The position numbers were made by a program, and so were the translations under genes. Below the pieces are notes generated by a model. It saw only the letters and a list, made by a program, of their open reading frames with translations, made no database searches and was not told the origin of the DNA. DNA of 64,000 bases. Origin: Lewinellaceae bacterium (lineage in GTDB: Bacteria; Bacteroidota; Bacteroidia; Chitinophagales; Saprospiraceae). How positions within the stretch are numbered: the stretch's first letter is position 1; each line of letters opens with the position of its first letter. The stretch covers positions 744,001 through 808,000 of the forward strand of contig JACJYO010000001.1 in NCBI GenBank assembly GCA_020636075.1. The letters run 5' to 3'. Below, piece after piece: positions 44,422 through 53,065 of the stretch.

Positions 44422-44745
44422 ATGGAACTTCCTTTCGACCAATTGTTGTTTAAGCAAGCGCTCGTTGATGGCAATATTCTGTGGCGAAAACATTCGCTGG
44501 AAAAGATGATTGTCCGTGGGATTACACGTGCTGAAGTGCTGGATGTGCTTGAAAATGGCGAAGTTATCCAACGGTATGATTACGACAAACCATTTCCCAG
44601 TGCCTTGCTTTTAGGATTCTCAGCAACCCGACCAATTCATGTAGTCACAGCCTTTGACGAAACTCAACAATTGGTTTTTGTAATTACGGTTTATGAGCCC
44701 GATCCAACAATTTTTGAACCGGATTTTAAGACAAAAAGAAAATAA
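44422..44745 (+). CDS. DUF4258 protein, probable toxin of a small toxin-antitoxin pair
   Basis: 107 residues from the ATG at 44422. It has the DUF4258 pattern: LWRKHSLEKMIVRGITRAEV, LDVLENGEVIQRYDYDKPFP, SALLLGFSATRPIHVVTAFD and VFVITVYEPDPTIFEPDF. This family belongs to the RelE/MqsR-like small mRNA-interferase superfamily and often pairs with a YgiT-type zinc-finger gene, as here. Catalytic residues are likely the conserved His/Arg/Tyr set (HSLEKM, HVV, VYEPD). It starts right after the truncated dinB fragment, which supplies a duplicated promoter. Confidence 0.82.
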   Translation: MELPFDQLLFKQALVDGNILWRKHSLEKMIVRGITRAEVLDVLENGEVIQRYDYDKPFPSALLLGFSATRPIHVVTAFDETQQLVFVITVYEPDPTIFEPDFKTKRK

Positions 44746-44746
44746 C

Positions 44747-44980
44747 ATGATGCATATTCCTTCTCAATGCCCGATGTGCAGTGGAAAAGTCGAGCCCGGA
44801 ACTACAACGTTTACGGTCGATCTTACATCTGGTGTAGTTGTGGTGCGGAATGTTCCGGCTTTCGTCTGCACACAGTGCGGAGAAGCCTGGATTGACGACC
44901 CTATTTCTATTAAACTGGAAAACATCGCAGCACAAGCCAAAAAACAAAACACCCAACTGGAGATGATTTCAATGGCCTGA
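44747..44980 (+). CDS. YgiT-type zinc-finger protein, probable antitoxin
   Basis: 77 residues from the ATG at 44747, one base after the toxin stop (a tandem ATG follows at 44750). Two CxxC pairs, CPMCSGKVEPGTTTF and VCTQCGEAWIDDP, form the zinc site of the YgiT/MqsA N-terminal domain. The usual C-terminal helix-turn-helix of MqsA is absent, as in many YgiT partners of DUF4258 proteins. The end ISIKLENIAAQAKKQNTQLE is helical. It would neutralise the DUF4258 protein. Confidence 0.82.
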   Translation: MMHIPSQCPMCSGKVEPGTTTFTVDLTSGVVVVRNVPAFVCTQCGEAWIDDPISIKLENIAAQAKKQNTQLEMISMA

Positions 44981-45128
44981 AAATAGGCTAACATTGTTCA
45001 AGAAAATTGACCGATAGTACATCAGTATACGGGAAAAATTTCCTGCTGCGTATAGACCCAACCCCGGCAATCCACTTCCCCGATTTTTCCCAATATTTGC
45101 CCTACCGCTTTCCCAATCCAGCACTGCC

Positions 45129-46274
45129 ATGACCCACTTCAACCGGGCCGTCTTACACCTCGACCTCGACGCTTTTTATGTGGCTGTCGAGTGTCTGCGC
45201 AATGATGCCCTGCGCGGCAAACCGCTGATCATCGGCGGCAGCAGCAACCGCGGTGTCGTGGCCTCCTGCAGTTATGAGGCGCGGGCATTCGGCGTGCGCT
45301 CGGCCATGCCCATGCGGCAGGCGCTGCTGCTCTGCCCCGAGGCCACAGTGCTGAAGGGCGACATGGAGGCCTACTCCAAACACTCGGCCCTGGTGCGCGA
45401 TGTCATCGAGGAGCAGGCTCCCCTGTTTGAGCAGGCTTCGATCGACGAGTTTTACCTCGACCTTACGGGTATGGACCGCCACATCGGCTGCTGGCACTGG
45501 AGCACGGAACTCCGCGAGCGCATCATCCGTGAAACCGGGCTGCCCCTGTCGGTCGGCTTGTCGGTCAACAAAACGGTGTCGAAAGTCGGCGCCGGCGAAG
45601 TGAAACCCAACGGCGCCAAACTTGTGCCCGCGGGCACCGAAAAGGGCTTTCTGGCGCCCCTGCCCGTGGGCAAGATCCCCTCCATCGGCCGGGAAACGGA
45701 GCGGCGGCTCAACCTCCTGGGCGTGCGCACCTGCCAGACGCTGAGCGAACTGCCGCCCCGCTTGCTGGAGCGCGAGTTTGGCAAACACGGCCTTATCATG
45801 TGGAAAAAAGCCAACGGCGAAGACGACAGCCCGGTGGTGCCTTACCGCGAACAGGATTCCATGTCCAGCGAACGCACCTTCCACGCCGACACCATCGACC
45901 TGCGCTTCCTGCAGGATGAGATACGCCGCCAAACGGCCCAGCTGGCCTACGAACTGCGCTCCAAAGGCAAACTCACGGCCTGCGTGACCATCAAACTGCG
46001 CTACTCGGACTTCAACACTTTCACCCGGCAGGCCAAGATCCCCTACACCGCGCAAGACAGCCCGCTGACCGAGCAGGCGCTGTTGCTGTTTGAAAAACTG
46101 TACGAGCGGCGGCAAGGCGTACGTTTGCTGGGCGTGCGCTTCAGTGAACTGGTGCCCGGCACCAGTCAGCTAAACCTGTTCGACGACACGGAAAAAGAAT
46201 CGCGCCTGCTGGCCGCTATGGATAAAATCCGGGACCGGTTTGGGAAGGGCGCGGTGCGGAAAGGCGGGAAATAA
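45129..46274 (+). CDS. dinB: DNA polymerase IV (Y-family translesion polymerase)
   Basis: 381 residues. Error-prone polymerase that bypasses DNA lesions. Palm catalytic residues are Asp12 in HLDLDAFYVAVE and the Asp-Glu pair in QASIDEFYLDLTGMD; the steric gate is Tyr/Phe in AFYVAVE. YEARAFGVRSAMP and LPLSVGLSVNKTVSKVGAGE complete the core. Little-finger domain about 235-345. The C-terminal QLNLFDD is a beta-clamp-binding motif. The promoter region and first 32 codons are duplicated at 44237-44399, with the toxin-antitoxin pair between. Confidence 0.97.
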   Translation: MTHFNRAVLHLDLDAFYVAVECLRNDALRGKPLIIGGSSNRGVVASCSYEARAFGVRSAMPMRQALLLCPEATVLKGDMEAYSKHSALVRDVIEEQAPLFEQASIDEFYLDLTGMDRHIGCWHWSTELRERIIRETGLPLSVGLSVNKTVSKVGAGEVKPNGAKLVPAGTEKGFLAPLPVGKIPSIGRETERRLNLLGVRTCQTLSELPPRLLEREFGKHGLIMWKKANGEDDSPVVPYREQDSMSSERTFHADTIDLRFLQDEIRRQTAQLAYELRSKGKLTACVTIKLRYSDFNTFTRQAKIPYTAQDSPLTEQALLLFEKLYERRQGVRLLGVRFSELVPGTSQLNLFDDTEKESRLLAAMDKIRDRFGKGAVRKGGK

Positions 46275-46387
46275 AGTCAAAAAGTAAAATCTAAAATGTA
46301 AAAGCCGAAAGGTAGTTTCCGGGATGTGCTGCCTGGCAACGTTGTCGCCACATTATAAACAAACTTTCGTTTTGTGCTTTTCGCGTG

Positions 46388-46437
46388 TCGGCCCCATCCC
46401 CCATCCCCTCCCCCCGCGGGGAGGGGATGGGGGCATA
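46388..46437. repeat. GC-rich palindromic repeat
   Basis: GTCGGCCCCATCCCCCATCC then CCTCCCCCCGCGGGGAGGGG and ATGGGGGCATAGCC. The right end GGGGATGGGGG is the inverse of the left. Same family as 31096 and 38009. Confidence 0.75.
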
Positions 46438-46490
46438 GCCATCAACTTAATACTACTTTGTTACTTTAATCACTATGGTATTAAGCAACC

Positions 46491-46627
46491 AGAGATGGTG
46501 AACAACTTTTCAAATTTCAAATTGGGCTTTTCAAATTTGACTTTAAAGGATCTCCCCAAGCCCGATTTGTTGCTTAAAAAAGTCAAAAGTTCAATTTGAA
46601 AAGTTCAATTTGAAAAGTTGTACACCC
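46491..46627. repeat. Long dispersed element A, copy 2
   Basis: Starts CAACCAGAGATGG; contains CTTTTCAAATTTCAAATTGG, CTTTTCAAATTTGACTTTAA, AAAAGTCAAAAGTTCAATTT and AAAAGTTCAATTTGAAAAGT, ending TGTACACCCC. Close to copy 1 at 29236-29376, same orientation. Immediately after it the words CATTTAAGTTGATGGCTATG invert the text before it (CATAGCCATCAACTTAATAC at 46433), so a larger palindrome encloses the element. Confidence 0.85.
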
Positions 46628-46677
46628 CCTCTTAACATTTAAGTTGATGGCTATGGGGGAGGGGGCCGACATACGCC

Positions 46678-47883
46678 CTACTGCACCATCAAATTCCGCT
46701 CCCACTCTGCCGCCTCACGTGTGATCTCCTTCGCCTGATCAATCAAACTGAGCACCAAACCGCTCAGCGTCATTTCACATTGAAGGGCTGCCGTTTCGGC
46801 ATCGGCGCCGCTATTGAGCGGATTCACCGGCGCCGAATCGATTTGCGGGCCATACATGGCGTAAAAGCCGGCATAACCGGCCATGATCCGCTGGTAATCG
46901 TCCTGAAGTTCGGTGAGCAGCATTTGGTTGCGTTTCAGCAGTTTCTCAGCCAAAACCTTGTGCTCCAGGGCTACTTCGCGGTTGAGTTTTTGCAGCTTGT
47001 CCGGGTCCTTTTCCCGGCCTTCGCCCATGACGATCTCGGGGATAGCAGCATACTTTTTCTGGTAGGCCGCATCGATATCGCTGTGGCCGCCGGGCGCCGT
47101 CAGAATTGCCGTGCGTTGTTCGGCAAAGCGATTGTTGGCGTCCATGATCAGGTGCTGCAATTCGGCATGTTGTTGTTGAAATGCCATAGCGACCTGAATT
47201 TGCCCGCTTTTCGCCAGTTGTTGCTTTTCCTGTTGCTGTTGCGCGACCGTTTTGACCTGCGGCTTGTCGTTGGCCATAAATTTCCGCAGTTCGGCTCCCC
47301 GCTCCTGCTCGCTCATTTTTTCAAATCGCGCCGCATAAGCCGGATCGCTGATGATTTTCTGGTAGAGTGCCGTCATACCATCGGATTGGACACCGCTGGC
47401 AGCAAAGGGATCGGCCATGTAGGAAGTCGCCGCTTCGCGCGCAGCGGCTTCAGCCTGCTCGGGCGTCATTTTAGCTACGTTTTCAGCGCCGCCCATAGCG
47501 GCTACGATCGAGTTTTGGTTGGCCATGGCCATCGTCTGGGCACGCATGGTGGCTTCATCCTGGCCAGCCATACCAACCTCCAAACGGTTTTTCAGGGTGG
47601 CACTCTGTACCTCTAAAATCTGCCCGATGCGATCGGCATTAGCTTGGTAAAAATTGTCGAGCGCCTGATAGTTCGGATTCCGAAGGTCGGCGCCAAAACT
47701 GCGGTGTGCGGCTTCGGCCGCTGTCAAAGGCGGCAACGGAATTTCGGTGAGGCAAGCCGGGATACCAACACCGCCGTTAGAGGCAGCGGTTCCGGTTTGG
47801 GCAATTACAGTTGAGGTAAGGGAAAGTGAGCCAATAAACAGGCTAAGGGCTGCCCGCAGGGTAGCCAGACGTATGTTTTTCAT
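46678..47883 (-). CDS. Secreted helical protein of unknown function
   Basis: 401 residues with signal peptide (RAALSLFIGSLSLTSTVIAQ). The mature protein is Ala/Gln-rich and mostly helical: ATMRAQTMAMANQNSIVAAM, TPEQAEAAAREAATSYM, a Gln-rich run VAQQQQEKQQLAKSGQIQVA, LNREVALEHKVLAEKLLKRN. It carries two Cys (PACLTE, ALQCEM). Likely periplasmic with coiled coils. No family recognised. Single gene. Confidence 0.75.
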   Translation of the reverse strand: MKNIRLATLRAALSLFIGSLSLTSTVIAQTGTAASNGGVGIPACLTEIPLPPLTAAEAAHRSFGADLRNPNYQALDNFYQANADRIGQILEVQSATLKNRLEVGMAGQDEATMRAQTMAMANQNSIVAAMGGAENVAKMTPEQAEAAAREAATSYMADPFAASGVQSDGMTALYQKIISDPAYAARFEKMSEQERGAELRKFMANDKPQVKTVAQQQQEKQQLAKSGQIQVAMAFQQQHAELQHLIMDANNRFAEQRTAILTAPGGHSDIDAAYQKKYAAIPEIVMGEGREKDPDKLQKLNREVALEHKVLAEKLLKRNQMLLTELQDDYQRIMAGYAGFYAMYGPQIDSAPVNPLNSGADAETAALQCEMTLSGLVLSLIDQAKEITREAAEWERNLMVQ

Positions 47884-47995
47884 TGCTTAAAAATTTTTTT
47901 CTGGTAAAAAACCGCTTGGGAAGGCGGTGGTAATTTCATTGAATTTGGACATCTGAAACCGGAAAATGGTTGCAGTCGGACTGTTAAAGAGGGTG

Positions 47996-48131
47996 TTTCA
48001 TAAGTCATTATTTACGATTTACGAATGGCGATTTACGATTATTTAGTTTCATAAGAAGTGGAATATCTGCACTATTGGGATGCTATTAATCGTAATTCGT
48101 AAATCCAAAATCGTAAATCAGTCCTTTTGAG
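47996..48131. repeat. Long dispersed element B, copy 1
   Basis: CATAAGTCATTATTTACGAT, TTACGAATGGCGATTTACGA, a central AAGAAGTGGAATATCTGCAC, then AATCGTAATTCGTAAATCCA and AAATCGTAAATC. Ends are inverted repeats (ATTTACGATTTACGAAT against the right arm). A second copy in the same orientation lies at 60108-60246. Confidence 0.88.
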
Positions 48132-48143
48132 ACAGCTTCTTTC

Positions 48144-49343
48144 CTAGTCCTTGTACGGATCGTACATGTCCGGCGCAGCCATCGCCACTCCGATCGGGCG
48201 GAGGCGGTGCGTCACCTCCACCGTGCCTTCATGGTACTGGAGCACCTCGGCCAGTTTTTTGTAGCACTCCGGCGCCTCGTCAGGGCCACCGCCGCGCAAG
48301 GCAATGCCCTTGTTTTTCAGGATCTTTTTCCAGGCTTTCCAGTCGACCTCCCCTTTGCTCAGATACTGAATGCGGCCATTGCGCCAGCGTTTTTTACCGG
48401 CAGCTTTGGTCCGGCTCATCACCCGGCCTGCGCCATGCACCGTGGAGTACAGGCCCTCCTGGCTCAAAGGGCTGTCGACCCCGCGAATGATCACGGAAAT
48501 ATCGGCCATGGTAGCCCCCACAAACCCATATTGGCCCGGAAAAGCCGGGGTAGCGCCCTTGCGCACCACGTAATATTTCTCCCCAAAATGCTCTTCCTCC
48601 CAGAGAAAATTGTGGTGGTTGTGCACCGCAAAAACCGATTGCGCGCCAAGAATTTCCAGCACTTTGTCGACCACCACATCACGGCCGGCGTAGGCATACT
48701 GCCCGGCCATACGCATGGCGGCGAGATAATCCTGACCCAAGGCACTGTCGGCATCGAACAGGATGGGCGGTGCGTCCATACCACCTTCCGGGGCATGTTC
48801 GTCAAACTGCTTGCCCTTCGACAGGGCGATAAAACCCATGGTGGTTTTGTGGCCAAGGCCGCGGGAGCCGAAGTGCACGCCAATCCAGAGCCAGCCCTCT
48901 TCATCTTCAAACAGATCGACGAAATGGTTGCCGGAGCCCACCGTGCCGAGTTGCTCCATGGCCAGTTTCATCATGGCGCGCTGGGGTTTGAAAGCGGCTT
49001 TGGACAGGTCGTCGAACACCGGGTGGTCGATTGGTTTGAGGTTGGGGCGGCCAATGCCAAAGCCAATCTCCTTGAACACGGCGTCCATCACTTTGTCGCG
49101 GTCGATGTCGGCGGCGCGGATATTGGTTTGGCAGGCTTTGTTTCCGCAGGCGATGTCGAAACCGACACCCGAGAGGCTGATCTTGTTTTTGTACGCCACT
49201 ACACCGCCAATCGGGTGCCCATAGCCGTAGTGCGCGTCGGCGGTGAGGGCCGCGCGGTCGTCGGGTTGGCTGTAACAGCGCTTAATTTGGTTAACGGCGT
49301 TCTCGTCGATAATAGGTTCGCCGAATATGGTCAGAGAATACAT
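48144..49343 (-). CDS. rtcB: RtcB-family RNA ligase
   Basis: 399 residues from the ATG at 49343 (the upstream frame shows no family features). It is the GTP/Mn2+-dependent ligase that joins 2',3'-cyclic phosphate or 3'-phosphate to 5'-OH RNA ends, for RNA repair. Motifs: ALTADAHYGYGHPIGGVVAY, SLSGVGFDIACGNKACQTNI with metal-binding Asp63 and Cys66, LGTVGSGNHFVDLFED, IGVHFGSRGLGHKTT, AVHNHHNFLWEEEH, and the guanylylated His in YSTVHGAGRVMSRTKA. Slightly shorter than E. coli RtcB. Single gene with no archease or rtcR/rtcA partner in view. Confidence 0.93.
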   Translation of the reverse strand: MYSLTIFGEPIIDENAVNQIKRCYSQPDDRAALTADAHYGYGHPIGGVVAYKNKISLSGVGFDIACGNKACQTNIRAADIDRDKVMDAVFKEIGFGIGRPNLKPIDHPVFDDLSKAAFKPQRAMMKLAMEQLGTVGSGNHFVDLFEDEEGWLWIGVHFGSRGLGHKTTMGFIALSKGKQFDEHAPEGGMDAPPILFDADSALGQDYLAAMRMAGQYAYAGRDVVVDKVLEILGAQSVFAVHNHHNFLWEEEHFGEKYYVVRKGATPAFPGQYGFVGATMADISVIIRGVDSPLSQEGLYSTVHGAGRVMSRTKAAGKKRWRNGRIQYLSKGEVDWKAWKKILKNKGIALRGGGPDEAPECYKKLAEVLQYHEGTVEVTHRLRPIGVAMAAPDMYDPYKD

Positions 49344-49493
49344 GTGTTGAATCGAGGCGATGAAAAATCGTTGGGTTAAACCAAAGTACAATCCGGTTAA
49401 GTTCCGGTTAAAATAACTTTTTTTAAAAACGGGATTGTGGTAATTGTTCCATTTTGCGGCGGAAAATAATTCATTCACTTAAAACTTCGTCCA

Positions 49494-50180
49494 ATGCAAA
49501 TGCTTAAAAACCTGCTGTTTACCCTTGTTTTCGGTCTCTTTTTCACAGCTGCCAATGCCCAGGTACAAGCCAGTATCGGCCCGCGTGCGGGCATTAATCT
49601 GGCAAACTGGTCGGCCAGTCAGGAAATTACCGACGATTTTGGCACCTCGCCCAAAAACAGGGTTTCCCTGCTGTTTGGTGCTGTTGCCGAAATTCGCTTC
49701 AGCAACAACATTGCCCTGCAACCGGAGATCAATTTTATCCAAAAAGGCATGAAACTGGTCCAGGAATACGATGATCCGAACCTGGGCACCGTGCGCAGTA
49801 AAGGCGAAATCATTATCAACAACCTGGAAATTCCCATCCTGATCAAAGCCGGTACGTCGTTTGGATCGGGGCGTTTTGATGTATTGGCCGGCCCCAGTTG
49901 GGCGTATGGACTGAACGGTAAGACCAAATACACCGAGACCATCAACGGGAATTCGGAATCGGGTTCTCAGGATATCAATTTTGAAGACGATGGCGTCACC
50001 CGGAGCGAATTCAGCCTGCAATTTGGCGCCATGTTCAGTTACAACCTGGGAGCTGCCAACCTGTTTTTAGATGCACGTTACATCCTGGGATTTTCCAACC
50101 TGGTTGCTGATGCCATTGGCAGTGAGTCGGCAAAAAACCGCGGCATTGCCTTCTCCGTTGGCGCTTTGTTTCCAATGTAA
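49494..50180 (+). CDS. Outer membrane beta-barrel protein (PorT-like family)
   Basis: 228 residues. Signal peptide QMLKNLLFTLVFGLFFTAANAQ, then alternating strands typical of the small OMP_b-brl_2 barrel: VQASIGPRAGINLANWSASQ, VSLLFGAVAEIRFSNNIALQ, PEINFIQKGMKLVQE, FDVLAGPSWAYGLNGKTK, NLFLDARYILGFSNLV, ending with an aromatic-hydrophobic strand IAFSVGALFPM. Divergent from rtcB by 150 bp. Followed by a terminator. Confidence 0.88.
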   Translation: MQMLKNLLFTLVFGLFFTAANAQVQASIGPRAGINLANWSASQEITDDFGTSPKNRVSLLFGAVAEIRFSNNIALQPEINFIQKGMKLVQEYDDPNLGTVRSKGEIIINNLEIPILIKAGTSFGSGRFDVLAGPSWAYGLNGKTKYTETINGNSESGSQDINFEDDGVTRSEFSLQFGAMFSYNLGAANLFLDARYILGFSNLVADAIGSESAKNRGIAFSVGALFPM

Positions 50181-50205
50181 TTAGCATGAAACGACAAAAA
50201 TGACA

Positions 50206-50243
50206 GCCGTGCCGGTACAACTATTCCGGCACGGCTTATTTGT
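50206..50243 (+). terminator. Terminator after the beta-barrel gene
   Basis: GCCGTGCCGG (50206-50215) and CCGGCACGGC (50226-50235) form a perfect 10-bp stem with a 10-nt loop, followed by TTATTTGTTGTTTG. Confidence 0.8.
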
Positions 50244-50367
50244 TGTTTGTAAGTTGTTAAAACCTGCTTTTCATCTGCCGAACACAGCTTTACATCGCTA
50301 AACAACACATTAACCATTCGAACCTCAGACATTTACCCCCGTCCTGTGACCTACCTGTTTTAAAAAC

Positions 50368-51603
50368 ATGAAAAGCTACCTGTACCTATTGCTCCTTTGT
50401 TGCGCCGCGAACCTGTCGGCCCAGGAAACCCGGAACGGCGCACCCAATATTTTTCTGGACTGCCAGTGGTGGTGCGACCAACAATACCTGAAAACCGAAA
50501 TGACCTACCTCAATTTTGTGCGCGACCGCGCTGCCGCCGATATTTTTATCCAACAAACCGGGCTGCGCAACGGCGGTGGCGGCGAGCAATTCACGCTCTT
50601 TTTTTTCGGGCAAAACCAATTTGCCGGGCAACGCGACACTGTGGTTTTTGATTTGCCGCCGGCAGTTTCAGAAAATGAATCCCGCCAGGCCCTAAAGAAA
50701 AACCTGGAAGCGGGCCTCCTGCCCTACTTGTTGCAAACGCCGCTGGCCAAACGCATTTCCTTTTCCGTGGAAACGCCCGAAGCGACCGACACTGCCACTG
50801 TCGAACAAAAAGACCCCTGGAATTTCTGGACCTTCTCCGTTCGGGGCAATATGTATTTTGGAGGGCAGGAGGTGTCGAAGTCGCTCGAACTATTTGGCCG
50901 CCTGGAGGCCAACCGGGTTACCGAGCAGCAAAAGACCTGGATTGCCTTCGGCGGCGATTACGGGCGCAGTACATTCCAATTCGACGATACCCTGAAAGAA
51001 GTGTACGTAAACGGGGGGTATTTCCTCCAGGGGTCGCAAGTATTGTCGATCAACGATCACTGGTCGTACGGTTTTTTTGCCGGCGGCAAGCAGGCGCAGT
51101 ACAACAACCTGAAACTGAACACCTACCTGGATGCCGGTTTGGAGTACAATTTGTTTACGTACCAGGAGGTGGCCAGGCGCCAGTTGCGGTTTCGCTACCG
51201 GGTTGGGCCGCGTTACAACCGGTATTTTGACGAAACGATTTTTTTTAAATCAAAAGAGACCTTGTTTGCGCACTCTCTGTCTGTCAGTTACCAACAGGTA
51301 TTCGAATGGGGCCGTTTCAACCTGGGGTTCAATCAATCAAATTACCTGCATGACTGGGCCCTGAACCGGACTAATGTTTTCGGCGGCCTTGAACTGAACT
51401 TGTTCAAAGGCTTTAATTTTTACCTCGACGGCGATTTTAGCCTGGTACACAACCAGATTGAAATACCCAACGCCGGCGCCAGCAAAGAGGAAGCATTGTT
51501 GCGTATCCGGCAGCTCCAAAGCGGGTACAATTTTTACATGTACTTCGGAATATCGTATACTTTTGGTTCGATCTATTCAAATGTGGTGAATCCGCGATTT
51601 TGA
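50368..51603 (+). CDS. Outer-membrane-associated protein of unknown function
   Basis: 411 residues with signal peptide (KSYLYLLLLCCAANLSAQ). The N-terminal domain (APNIFLDCQWWCDQQYLKTE, NFVRDRAAADIFIQQTGLRN) looks like a periplasmic region with two cysteines. From about 150 the protein is made of alternating beta strands ending in aromatics (FWTFSVRGNMYFGGQEVSKS, LRFRYRVGPRYNRYFDETIF, FNLGFNQSNYLHDWALN, FNFYLDGDFSLVHNQIEI) and ends SYTFGSIYSNVVNPRF, a beta-barrel signature. The family was not recognised. It is separated from the preceding gene by a terminator. Confidence 0.8.
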   Translation: MKSYLYLLLLCCAANLSAQETRNGAPNIFLDCQWWCDQQYLKTEMTYLNFVRDRAAADIFIQQTGLRNGGGGEQFTLFFFGQNQFAGQRDTVVFDLPPAVSENESRQALKKNLEAGLLPYLLQTPLAKRISFSVETPEATDTATVEQKDPWNFWTFSVRGNMYFGGQEVSKSLELFGRLEANRVTEQQKTWIAFGGDYGRSTFQFDDTLKEVYVNGGYFLQGSQVLSINDHWSYGFFAGGKQAQYNNLKLNTYLDAGLEYNLFTYQEVARRQLRFRYRVGPRYNRYFDETIFFKSKETLFAHSLSVSYQQVFEWGRFNLGFNQSNYLHDWALNRTNVFGGLELNLFKGFNFYLDGDFSLVHNQIEIPNAGASKEEALLRIRQLQSGYNFYMYFGISYTFGSIYSNVVNPRF

Positions 51604-51653
51604 TAGGATATCTCCTAAACCGGAAACTTAAACGACCGCTGTAGATTATTTTA

Positions 51654-51718
51654 TTTACCACGGAGACACAGAGGACACGGAGAACTAAACTCCGTGTCCT
51701 CTGTGTCTCCGTGGTAAA
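51654..51718 (+). terminator. Perfect long palindrome of the CACGGAGACACAGAGG family, terminator-like
   Basis: 29-bp perfect arms: TTTACCACGGAGACACAGAG onward from 51654 and its exact complement ending GTCTCCGTGGTAAA at 51718, with a 7-nt loop. It lies 50 bp after the outer-membrane protein gene. Related to 14106 and 35903. Confidence 0.75.
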
Positions 51719-51810
51719 ACTTCTGATGTTGCGGCGCGAATGAGGCCTTATGAGAAAACCTCGGAATTGAACTTATCCGGTCTTTAACACCTGAACATTT
51801 GAAAAACTAC

Positions 51811-52038
51811 TCACTCGCTCTCCTGCCGGTCGCGTTCCCAGTCGGTATTTGCTACGGCAATGATGATAAATCCTGCCATCACCAGGATGATTTTTGCCAC
51901 GAATGCGAACAAACGCCCCGGCCTTTCCAAAAACTCGAGGAACACCCATTGACTGCCCACCAGTTGAAGGGTCAGCGCCGAAATGCCGATTAAGACAAGC
52001 AGCAGACCCAGAATAATCCAACGTCCTTTATTTTTCAT
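51811..52038 (-). CDS. Small membrane protein of unknown function
   Basis: 75 residues, ATG at 52038. Two membrane segments: WIILGLLLVLIGISALTLQL and LFAFVAKIILVMAGFIIIAV, with a charged tail DWERDRQESE. An arginine/proline-rich hairpin turn (LERPGR) connects them. No family recognised; conservation cannot be judged. Confidence 0.6.
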   Translation of the reverse strand: MKNKGRWIILGLLLVLIGISALTLQLVGSQWVFLEFLERPGRLFAFVAKIILVMAGFIIIAVANTDWERDRQESE

Positions 52039-52183
52039 AGGAGATATGCTAAAATGGCAATAGTTTGAAGATTAGGAACTGCATTAGTCCGCGGTGAAGG
52101 CATAACTTTGGGCCGCCAAATTTGTTTAGCGCACCGGGAGGATTTTCCCAACGGGCACTTAACCTAACCAAAATTAATCCGAT

Positions 52184-53065
52184 TTGCCACAGTCCAAACA
52201 TACCGGCCCGGAACAAACCGTACAATTGATCGAATGCCCCCGCGACGCCATGCAGGGCCTCCACGGGTTTATTGAAACCGACACGAAAGCCGCATACATC
52301 AACCAACTGCTCCGCGTGGGTTTCGATACGCTGGATTTCGGCTCGTTTGTCAGCCCAAAGGCGATCCCGCAAATGCGCGATACAGCCCAGGTGCTGGCAA
52401 AGTTAGACCTTTCGCAAACGGCCACCAAGTTGCTGGCTATCGTTGCGAATCAGCGCGGCGCCGAAGATGCCTGCCGGTTCCCGGAAATCCAGTACCTGGG
52501 GTATCCGTTCAGCATCAGCGAAACCTTTCAACTGCGCAACACCAACGCCACGATAGCCGAAAGCGTAGAGCGCACCAAAGCCATCCAGGAACTTTGCGAA
52601 CAACACGGAAAAACACTGGTCTTGTACCTGTCCATGGGCTTCGGCAACCCCTATGGCGATCCCTGGAATGTAGAAATTGTGCAAAAATGGGTCGACAGCC
52701 TGGTGCCCTACGGCATTCGAATTTTCTCACTTTCCGATACCATCGGTTGCTCCAATCCGGAAAATATCGCCTACTTGTTCGGCAACCTGATCCCGGCCTT
52801 TCCGGCTATTGAATTTGGCGCCCACCTGCACACCCAGCCCCACAATTGGCGGGAAAAAATTCAGGCTGCCTGGGAAAACGGCTGCCAGCGTTTCGATGGC
52901 GCCATGCGCGGCTTCGGCGGCTGCCCCATGGCCAAAGACGACCTTACCGGTAATATGGCCATGGAAAACCTGGTGTTTTACTTCGACGAAATGGGCATAG
53001 ACCTGGCGATCAACCGCAACGCTTTCGGGAAAAGCATGGCTATGGCACTGGAGGTGTTTCCGTAA
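52184..53065 (+). CDS. HMG-CoA lyase-like enzyme (HMGL family)
   Basis: 293 residues from a TTG at 52184 (an in-frame stop lies 12 bp upstream). TIM-barrel of the HMGL family: VQLIECPRDAMQG with catalytic Arg20 and Asp21, FGSFVSPKAIPQM, LYLSMGFGNPYGDPW, SLSDTIGCSNPENI, the metal-binding HLHTQPH, and RGFGGCPMAKDDLTGNMAME containing the flexible-loop cysteine of HMG-CoA lyase. It would cleave 3-hydroxy-3-methylglutaryl-CoA to acetyl-CoA and acetoacetate (leucine degradation). The VEVGPRDGLQ consensus is altered to IECPRDAMQ, a usual variant. A large hairpin follows. Confidence 0.9.
   Translation: MPQSKHTGPEQTVQLIECPRDAMQGLHGFIETDTKAAYINQLLRVGFDTLDFGSFVSPKAIPQMRDTAQVLAKLDLSQTATKLLAIVANQRGAEDACRFPEIQYLGYPFSISETFQLRNTNATIAESVERTKAIQELCEQHGKTLVLYLSMGFGNPYGDPWNVEIVQKWVDSLVPYGIRIFSLSDTIGCSNPENIAYLFGNLIPAFPAIEFGAHLHTQPHNWREKIQAAWENGCQRFDGAMRGFGGCPMAKDDLTGNMAMENLVFYFDEMGIDLAINRNAFGKSMAMALEVFP

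Noticed and set aside
48207..49379. 390-residue open frame on the plus strand
   Set aside because: Antisense shadow of rtcB.
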